A stretch of 10,840 nt of DNA. Origin: Cyanobium sp. M55B138 (GTDB taxonomy: Bacteria > Cyanobacteriota > Cyanobacteriia > PCC-6307 > Cyanobiaceae). Positions 6,156 to 10,840 of the stretch are shown here, one piece after another. Location of the stretch: assembly GCA_018400215.1 (NCBI GenBank), contig JAGYNF010000035.1, positions 1-10,840 of the forward strand, given 5' to 3'. The first letter of the stretch is position 1; each line of letters opens with the position of its first letter. The notes below the pieces were generated by a model that was not told the origin of the DNA, did no database searches, and worked only from the letters and a program-made list of their open reading frames with translations. The position numbers and the translations under genes were made by a program.

Positions 6156-7127
6156 CTGCTGCTACCGGGCCATCTGCGCCGTCACCTGGCGGCGCATCAC
6201 TGTGGCGAGCAGCCGGGCTACCGGGGACGCTTTGCCCCATCACCCACCGGCCCGCTGCACCAGGGCAACCTGCGCACGGCCCTGATCTCCTGGCTTGCCG
6301 CCCGGTTGGCTGGCGGGGAATGGCTGCTGAGGTTGGACGACCTCGACACCCCGCGCAACCGGAGCGGCGCCGATGACGCCATCCTGGCCGACCTGGCCTG
6401 GTTGGGTCTCGACTGGGATGGGCCTGTGCGGCGCCAGAGCGAGCGTCGGGGGCTCTACGCCAGCGTGCTCTCGGCCCTGCGCCGGGCCGGTTGGCTCTAC
6501 CCCTGCCGTTGCAGCCGCCGCATGCTGGCGGACATCTCCGCCCCCCATGGCGCCCCAGTGGTGTACCCCGGCACCTGCCGGGGGCGGGCCCTGGACTGGG
6601 CGGCCGAGGCGGGGCGCTTGCCCAGTTGGCGGCTGCAGTTGCCGGCGGGTCCCATCCGTTGGCACGAGTGTTTTGGTCCACCGGGCCGGCTCGATGGAGC
6701 CCGCCAGGTCGGGGATGTGATTTTGCGCCGCGCCGACGGGTTGATCGCCTATCACCTCGCCACGGCGGTGGATGAGCTCAGCTGCGGCATCACCGATGTG
6801 GTGCGGGGGCTGGATCTCTGGTGGGCCACGGCCCCCCAGGTGGCGTTGATCCGCCTGCTGGCGGGCGAACCCCCCCGCTACGGCCATGTGCCGCTCATGG
6901 CCGATGCCGGGGGGCAACGGCTGAGCAAGCGCGATGGCTCTGGGGGGGTGGCCGCCCTGCGCCGGCAGGGGCTCGACGCCGCCGCCGTGGTCGGTGCCCT
7001 GGCGGCGAGTGCCGGCCTGGTGCCCGCCGGCAGCCGGCTCAGCGCCAGCGAACTGCTCGAGCAGCTGCAACCAGCTGGCTTTGGCCTGGCCCTACAGACC
7101 AGGCCACCCAGGACCCTCCACTCTTAA
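6156..7127 (+). CDS. gluQRS: Glutamyl-Q tRNA(Asp) synthetase
   Basis: GluQ-RS is a shortened glutamyl-tRNA synthetase paralogue that attaches glutamate to the queuosine in the anticodon of tRNA(Asp). Counting from CTG 6156, the protein has 323 residues: RFAPSPTGPLHQGNLRTAL (25-43) with the HIGH-like GPLHQGN, DDLDTPR (61-67), the zinc ligands C117, C119, Y137 and C141, DVVRGLDL (214-221), and LSKRD (256-260) in place of KMSKS. It lacks the anticodon-binding domain of GluRS, as expected. Between the HU stop (TGA 6129) and the HIGH motif there is no in-frame ATG, GTG or TTG; only CTG codons (6138, 6156, 6159, 6174, 6186) occur. The next TTG (6306) would delete the HIGH motif. The start is therefore uncertain, though the gene identity is firm. 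Confidence 0.88.
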   Translation: MLLPGHLRRHLAAHHCGEQPGYRGRFAPSPTGPLHQGNLRTALISWLAARLAGGEWLLRLDDLDTPRNRSGADDAILADLAWLGLDWDGPVRRQSERRGLYASVLSALRRAGWLYPCRCSRRMLADISAPHGAPVVYPGTCRGRALDWAAEAGRLPSWRLQLPAGPIRWHECFGPPGRLDGARQVGDVILRRADGLIAYHLATAVDELSCGITDVVRGLDLWWATAPQVALIRLLAGEPPRYGHVPLMADAGGQRLSKRDGSGGVAALRRQGLDAAAVVGALAASAGLVPAGSRLSASELLEQLQPAGFGLALQTRPPRTLHS

Positions 7128-7205
7128 GGAAGGTTTCGGGATCATCCCCCCTGAATCCCCCCACACTGGAAGCACGCCCCAGCTGTTCCCGGGAGCCCTG
7201 CTTCG

Positions 7206-7445
7206 ATGCCCGCCAATTCGCAACGTCCCCTGGAGTCTGTTCAGGCCACCCGGACCAGCACCACCTGCCAGCATTGCGGCGGCAGTGGCATGTTGCGGTT
7301 GGACGACCAGCGCTACCGCACCTGTCTGCCCTGTCTGGGCCAGGGACGGTTGCCCCAGGTGCAGGCCGCAACCACCGTGGCGGACCTGCTGCAGTTGGAT
7401 GACAGCACGTTCAGCGCAGTTGGTTCTTCTTCTGCCGCCAGATGA
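7206..7445 (+). CDS. Small DnaJ-type zinc-finger protein
   Basis: This 79-residue protein has two CxxCxGxG repeats, C21-QH-C24-GGSG and C40-LP-C43-LGQG, which together would bind one zinc as in the cysteine-rich region of DnaJ. There is no J domain, so it is not a DnaJ co-chaperone itself. The termini are hydrophilic and probably disordered. Short proteins of this kind are common in cyanobacteria; their role is not known to me, and a redox or thiol-handling part is only a guess. The ATG lies 78 bases after gluQRS, a spacer in which I see neither promoter nor terminator. Its last 35 bases overlap the 3' end of a minus-strand ORF, and its stop overlaps an ATG at 7442. Confidence 0.72.
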   Translation: MPANSQRPLESVQATRTSTTCQHCGGSGMLRLDDQRYRTCLPCLGQGRLPQVQAATTVADLLQLDDSTFSAVGSSSAAR

Positions 7446-7527
7446 AAAAGGCTGCTGTGCCCACCACCACCGCCAAGGGAACTGCGGTGAGCAGAAGCAG
7501 GATCACGGCGGTCCAGTCGGTGTACAT
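7411..7527 (-). CDS. Putative 38-residue single-span membrane protein
   Basis: The minus strand from ATG 7527 encodes a short N-terminus (MYTDWTA), one long hydrophobic segment (about residues 7-29: VILLLLTAVPLAVVVGTAAFF), and a basic tail ending WRQKKNQLR. Positive charge after the span follows the positive-inside rule with the N-terminus outside. Size and shape recall the small one-span subunits of photosystem and cytochrome b6f complexes, but I cannot match it to any named one. It overlaps the 3' end of the zinc-finger gene by 35 bases and meets the exported-protein gene at its 5' end. A chance frame would rarely give such a clean span with a basic stop-transfer end. No Shine-Dalgarno or promoter is obvious. 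Confidence 0.55.
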   Translation of the reverse strand: MYTDWTAVILLLLTAVPLAVVVGTAAFFIWRQKKNQLR

Positions 7528-7819
7528 CGCTGCAGCCAAAAACCGGCGCCATCATCCCAGGCGATGGCCCTATTCGGTGGCGCTTGGCCTGCTTCTTTCC
7601 CTGGCCCTCTCCCCGCCCCCGGCGCAGGCCGGCGTGGAGTTCGACGATTGCCAGCCCACGCCCGAGGGTGGCGTGACCTGCGACACCCGTCCCACCGGCA
7701 ACACGAACCTCGATGCCATCGATGCTCGCTTTGGCCTGATGGAGGAGGCCAGCCCGGGCTGGAATGAATTCGACCCCTATGAAGGGGATGACGACATGTT
7801 TGGCGGCAACGAAACCTGA
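7520..7819 (+). CDS. Small exported protein of unknown function
   Basis: From GTG 7520 the product is 99 residues: a basic n-region (KNRRHHPRR, 7-15), a hydrophobic core (about 19-30), and a signal-peptidase-I-type site PPPAQA before G38. The mature part is short and acidic, with two cysteines (C44, C54) that could form a disulfide, and ends with WNEFDPYEG and an acidic GNET tail. I recall conserved proteins with this GVEFD...C...RPTGNT...WNEF pattern in picocyanobacteria, without a function. Other starts are ATG 7442, which would put the whole 38-residue antisense ORF inside this gene, and GTG 7577, which would remove all positive residues. Its TGA shares a base with the hoxE ATG (TGATG), so it probably leads the hox transcript. 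Confidence 0.65.
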   Translation: MYIAAAKNRRHHPRRWPYSVALGLLLSLALSPPPAQAGVEFDDCQPTPEGGVTCDTRPTGNTNLDAIDARFGLMEEASPGWNEFDPYEGDDDMFGGNET

Positions 7820-8304
7820 TGGCAGCCGAGGCGGTGGAGCGCACCTCCCGGCTGGTGCGCCAGCATCGCGGCCGCGCCGATGCCTTGATTGAGGTGCTGC
7901 ACCAGGTGCAGGAGCTTTATGGCTTTTTGCCCCGTCCCGCCCTGCATCAGGTGGCCCGGGAGCTGCAGCTGCCCCTGGCCCGGGTGTATGGGGTGGCCAG
8001 CTTCTACCACCTGTTTCGCCTGGAGCCCCCCGCCGCCCACCGCTGTGCGGTGTGCCTGGGCACGGCCTGTTTTGTGAAGGGGGGCGCCGAGTTGGCCGCG
8101 CAGTTGGAGCAGCGCCTCGGCGTGCGTCTCGATGCTCCGGCCGGCGACGGCAGCTGGGCCCTGGAGCATGTGAGCTGCCTGGGGGCCTGCGGTCAGGCTC
8201 CGGTGTTGGTGGTGGATGGTCAGCTGGCGCCGAAGTTGCCGCTCGATGATCCCAGGGCCCTGGCGTTGCGGTTCACGGCCCTGGGGCTGGATCCCAGACC
8301 ATGA
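7819..8304 (+). CDS. hoxE: Bidirectional [NiFe]-hydrogenase diaphorase subunit HoxE
   Basis: HoxE is the NuoE-like subunit of the cyanobacterial bidirectional hydrogenase and passes electrons between the diaphorase and its redox partners. The 161-residue protein has a helical N-terminus (LIEVLHQVQELYGFLP, 23-38; VYGVASFYHLF, 56-66) and a thioredoxin-like domain carrying the [2Fe-2S] ligands C79, C84, C120 and C124, with the family's C-x4-C-x35-C-x3-C spacing exactly kept. Length is normal. The ATG overlaps the stop of the preceding exported-protein gene by one base; there is no clear Shine-Dalgarno sequence, which supports translational coupling. HoxF follows with an ATGA overlap. Order E-F-U-Y is the usual cyanobacterial order. 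Confidence 0.93.
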   Translation: MAAEAVERTSRLVRQHRGRADALIEVLHQVQELYGFLPRPALHQVARELQLPLARVYGVASFYHLFRLEPPAAHRCAVCLGTACFVKGGAELAAQLEQRLGVRLDAPAGDGSWALEHVSCLGACGQAPVLVVDGQLAPKLPLDDPRALALRFTALGLDPRP

Positions 8305-9929
8305 CGGCGCCGCAATCCCTGCAGTTGCGCTGCTGTGATGCCAGTGGTTGCCGCTCGGCCGGGGCGGGGGCGTTGCATGCCGCCCTGCTGCAGGCCCGCG
8401 ACCAGCTCGGCGGTGCGGCGGAGGGCGTGGCGATCAAGCCGGTGGGCTGCCTGCGGCTGTGTGGCCGCGGCCCCCTGGTGGCCCTGGATCGGCCGGGCTC
8501 TGGGGGGATCTATGCCGGCCTCACCCCGGAGCAGGCGCCCGAGCTGCTGGCCGTGGCGGCTGGCCTCTCCCACGGCCTGGCCGACCAGCGCCTGGGGCCG
8601 GACCATCCCTTCTTTGCCCTGCAGCAGCCGGTGGTGCTGGAGGGTTGCGGCCGGGTGGATCCCACCTCAATCGACGATGCCCTGGCGATGGGCACCTATG
8701 GCCAGCTGCAACGGGTGCTGGCCGAATGCACCCCGGAGCAGGTGCGGGAGCAGGTGAAGCGCAGTGGCCTGCGCGGCCGCGGCGGTGCCGGCTACCCCAC
8801 CGGGCTGAAGTGGGACACGGTGGCTCTGCAGCCCGCCGGCCTCCGCTACGTGGTGTGCAACGCCGACGAGGGCGACCCCGGTGCCTTCATGGACCGCAGT
8901 GTGCTGGAGAGCGACCCGCACCGGCTGATCGAGGGCCTGGCGATCGCCGCCTATGCGGTGGGGGCCCAGCAGGGCTATGTGTATGTGCGGGCCGAATACC
9001 CGCTGGCGATTGAGCGGCTGCAGCTGGCGCTCAAGCAGGCCCGCGCCAGGGGTTTGCTGGGGGCTGGCATCGCCGGCAGCAGCTTCAACCTGCGCCTGGA
9101 GGTGCGGGTGGGGGCCGGCGCCTACGTGTGCGGCGAGGAGACGGCACTGCTGGCTTCGATCCAGGGGCAGCGCGGCACGCCGCGGCCGCGGCCGCCGTTT
9201 CCGGCCCAGAGCGGCCTCTGGGGGCACCCCACCCTGATCAACAACGTGGAGACCCTGGCGGCAATCCCGGCGATCATCCGCGAGGGGGGTGATTGGTATG
9301 GGGCGATGGGCACCGCGGGCAGCAAGGGCACCAAGGTGTTTGCCCTCTCCGGTGCGGTGGCCAACACCGGCCTGGTGGAGGTGCCGATGGGCACGAGCCT
9401 GCGCACGGTGGTGCTCACCATCGGCGGTGGCGTGCCCGGTGGCGAGGGGCCCGATGGGGGGGTGAAGGCGGTGCAGACCGGCGGCCCCTCAGGGGGCTGC
9501 ATCCCCGCCGCCCTGCTGGATACACCGGTGGACTACGAGAGCCTGCGGCAGCTCGGCTCGATGATGGGCTCCGGCGGCATGGTGGTGATGGGCGAGAGCA
9601 CCGCCATGCCGGCGGTGGCCCGCCATTTCATGCGCTTCAGCGTGGCTGAGAGCTGCGGCAAGTGCGTGCCCTGCCGCGCCGGCACCGTGCAGCTGCTGGA
9701 GCTGCTCGACCGATTTGCCGAGCACCGCGCCAGCCTGGCGGATCTGGAGCGGCTGGAGCAGCTGTGCGGCATGGTGCAGGCCACCAGTCTCTGCGGCCTG
9801 GGCCAGGCGGCGCCCAACCCTGTGTTGAGCACCCTGCGCCACTTCCGCCAGGAATACCAGGCAGCCTGCCGGGCGCCACAGCTGTGTGAGCCCCTCACCT
9901 CCTGCAGCCTGGAGGCGAAGGGGCCATGA
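8301..9929 (+). CDS. hoxF: Bidirectional [NiFe]-hydrogenase diaphorase subunit HoxF
   Basis: HoxF is the NuoF-like, flavin-bearing subunit that exchanges electrons with NAD(P)H, or with ferredoxin/flavodoxin according to work on cyanobacterial Hox. The 542 residues comprise a NuoE-like N-terminal [2Fe-2S] domain (C12, C17, C50, C54), the NADH-binding glycine-rich GLRGRGGAGYPTGLKW (156-171), the FMN-binding NADEGDPGAFMDR (187-199), the segment VGAGAYVCGEETALL (270-284), and a C-terminal [4Fe-4S] site C452-GK-C455-VP-C458 with C498. All expected ligands are present and length is normal. It overlaps hoxE and hoxU by ATGA at both ends. The C-terminal tail after about residue 515 is short and cysteine-containing (C523, C529, C535); these are not known ligands. 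Confidence 0.95.
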   Translation: MTAPQSLQLRCCDASGCRSAGAGALHAALLQARDQLGGAAEGVAIKPVGCLRLCGRGPLVALDRPGSGGIYAGLTPEQAPELLAVAAGLSHGLADQRLGPDHPFFALQQPVVLEGCGRVDPTSIDDALAMGTYGQLQRVLAECTPEQVREQVKRSGLRGRGGAGYPTGLKWDTVALQPAGLRYVVCNADEGDPGAFMDRSVLESDPHRLIEGLAIAAYAVGAQQGYVYVRAEYPLAIERLQLALKQARARGLLGAGIAGSSFNLRLEVRVGAGAYVCGEETALLASIQGQRGTPRPRPPFPAQSGLWGHPTLINNVETLAAIPAIIREGGDWYGAMGTAGSKGTKVFALSGAVANTGLVEVPMGTSLRTVVLTIGGGVPGGEGPDGGVKAVQTGGPSGGCIPAALLDTPVDYESLRQLGSMMGSGGMVVMGESTAMPAVARHFMRFSVAESCGKCVPCRAGTVQLLELLDRFAEHRASLADLERLEQLCGMVQATSLCGLGQAAPNPVLSTLRHFRQEYQAACRAPQLCEPLTSCSLEAKGP

Positions 9930-10645
9930 GCGTGCTCACCCTCACGGTGGATGGGATTGAGGTGGCCGTGCCGGCGGGGTCGACCCTGCTCGCCGCGGTG
10001 CGGGCCGCCGACGCCGAGCTGCCCACCCTCTGCCACCTCGATGGGCTGACGCCGGTGGCGGCCTGCCGGCTGTGTTTGGTGGAGGTGGAGGGCAGCGGCA
10101 AGCTGCAGCCCGCCTGTGCCACCGCCGCTGTGGAGGGCGTGGTGATCCAGACCCAAACCCCCCAGCTGCGGGAGTACCGCCGCATGGCGGTGGAGCTGTT
10201 CTTCGCCGAGGGCAACCACGTGTGTGCCTTCTGCGTGGCCAACGGTGCCTGCGAACTGCAGGATGTGGCCGTGGCGGTGGGCATGGACCACTCCCGCTTC
10301 CCCTATCAGTACCCCCAGCGCCAGGTGGATGCCTCCCACCCCCTGTTTGCGCTCGACCACCACCGCTGCATCCTCTGCACCCGCTGCGTGCGGGTGTGCG
10401 ATGAGATCGAGGGGGCCCATGTGTGGGATGTGGCCCACCGCGGTGCCGAATGCCAGATCATCGCCGGGCTCGACCAGCCCTGGGGCGAGGTGGAGGCCTG
10501 CACCAACTGTGGCAAGTGCGTGGATGTGTGCCCCACCGGCGCCCTGTTCGACAAGGACGACACCACCGCTGAGAAGCAGCCCCACCGCGAGCGGCCGGCC
10601 CTGCTGCGCCGGGCCCGCGACCAGCAGCACTGGCAGAACCAATGA
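9926..10645 (+). CDS. hoxU: Bidirectional [NiFe]-hydrogenase diaphorase subunit HoxU
   Basis: HoxU corresponds to the N-terminal part of complex I NuoG and wires HoxF to the hydrogenase subunits. The 239 residues hold an N-terminal ferredoxin-like [2Fe-2S] domain (C36, C47, C50, C64), the NuoG-type [4Fe-4S] site H98-x-C100-xx-C103-x5-C109, and two classical ferredoxin clusters, C148-xx-C151-xx-C154-xxx-C158 and C192-xx-C195-xx-C198-xxx-C202-P. All ligands are intact. The start is supported by GGAGG and AAGGGG just before the ATG, one of the few visible Shine-Dalgarno sequences in this operon. It overlaps hoxF and hoxY by ATGA. The C-terminal tail (about 214-239) is hydrophilic and charged. 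Confidence 0.95.
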   Translation: MSVLTLTVDGIEVAVPAGSTLLAAVRAADAELPTLCHLDGLTPVAACRLCLVEVEGSGKLQPACATAAVEGVVIQTQTPQLREYRRMAVELFFAEGNHVCAFCVANGACELQDVAVAVGMDHSRFPYQYPQRQVDASHPLFALDHHRCILCTRCVRVCDEIEGAHVWDVAHRGAECQIIAGLDQPWGEVEACTNCGKCVDVCPTGALFDKDDTTAEKQPHRERPALLRRARDQQHWQNQ

Positions 10646-10840
10646 CGACCCTGCCCCCCCGCCAAGGCGCCAAATTGCGGTTCGCCACGGTGTGGCTGGC
10701 CGGCTGCAGCGGCTGCCACATGTCGTTTCTCGATCTCGACGAGTGGCTGTTCGAGCTGGCCGAGCAGGTGGAGGTGGTGTTCTCGCCGGTGGCCAGCGAC
10801 GTGAAGGTGTTCCCCGAGGGGGTGGATCTGTGTCTGGTGG
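10642..10840 (+). CDS. hoxY: Bidirectional [NiFe]-hydrogenase small subunit HoxY, N-terminal part (partial)
   Basis: Sixty-six codons are inside the window. After [19 protein letters not shown] the peptide reads [18 protein letters not shown] (19-36), which is the start of the small hydrogenase subunit. C22 and C25 are the first two ligands of its proximal [4Fe-4S] cluster, which hands electrons between the NiFe site in HoxH and HoxU. HoxY has no export signal, as expected for the cytoplasmic enzyme. The ATG overlaps the hoxU stop (ATGA). The gene runs off the right edge; hoxH is expected to follow, possibly with genes of other function in between. Confidence 0.93.
   Translation, partial: MTTLPPRQGAKLRFATVWLAGCSGCHMSFLDLDEWLFELAEQVEVVFSPVASDVKVFPEGVDLCLV

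Noticed and set aside
7128..7205. Possible terminator or promoter between gluQRS and the zinc-finger gene
   Set aside because: No stem with a T-run and no -10 box could be identified in these 78 bases.
7442..7519. ATG 7442 as start of the exported protein
   Set aside because: It would place a long polar stretch before the signal peptide and fully cover the 38-residue membrane ORF; possible but less likely than GTG 7520.
8335..9013. Alternative plus-strand frames inside hoxF (8335-8757, 8348-9013)
   Set aside because: Arginine-, proline- and glycine-rich shadow translations of a gene with intact cofactor motifs.
1..10840. CRISPR array, tRNA, rRNA, insertion sequence or prophage
   Set aside because: No regularly spaced repeats, cloverleaf, rRNA core, transposase or integrase sequence was seen.

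Overview
The window looks like the chromosome of a high-GC picocyanobacterium of the Synechococcus/Cyanobium type. The minus strand at the left edge carries the first 12 codons of psbA (photosystem II D1). The rest holds a GlgX-type isoamylase, an HU protein, a glutamyl-Q tRNA(Asp) synthetase and several small proteins of a kind I associate with cyanobacteria. The right end is a hox (bidirectional [NiFe]-hydrogenase) operon. No phage, transposon, CRISPR array, tRNA or rRNA was seen. The organism assignment is inference from gene content and composition.

Layout. Positions 1-4842 are all minus strand. In transcription order they are glgX (4842 to 2776), a 191-bp spacer rich in inverted repeats, a cellulose-synthase-like family 2 glycosyltransferase (2584 to 452), a 71-residue membrane protein (418 to 203), a probable terminator, and psbA with its own promoter (start codon at 36). 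From about 4958 the genes run rightward: a degenerate metallo-beta-lactamase-fold protein, HU (5850-6131), gluQRS (about 6156-7127), a small DnaJ-type zinc-finger protein (7206-7445), a small exported protein (about 7520-7819), then hoxE, hoxF, hoxU and the start of hoxY, which runs off the right edge. A 38-residue one-span membrane ORF (7527 to 7411) lies on the opposite strand among the small genes.

How the genes work together. HoxE, HoxF and HoxU form the diaphorase (electron-input) module of the bidirectional hydrogenase and resemble the NADH-dehydrogenase arm of complex I. HoxY is the small hydrogenase subunit; hoxH is expected beyond the window. The four hox genes are joined by ATGA overlaps, and hoxE overlaps the stop of the exported-protein gene by one base, so translational coupling is likely and no dedicated hox promoter is visible just before hoxE. 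GlgX trims glycogen branches, which fits the role of fermentable glycogen as an electron source for Hox in the dark; this link is metabolic inference only.

I did not find a clear undescribed multi-gene system. The most notable items are a perfect 15-bp inverted repeat that buries the likely glgX start codon, two mutually exclusive inverted repeats around a terminator after glgX, a gluQRS gene without any ATG/GTG/TTG start before its catalytic motif and in the same frame as the HU stop codon, and the unannotated-style 38-residue antisense membrane ORF.
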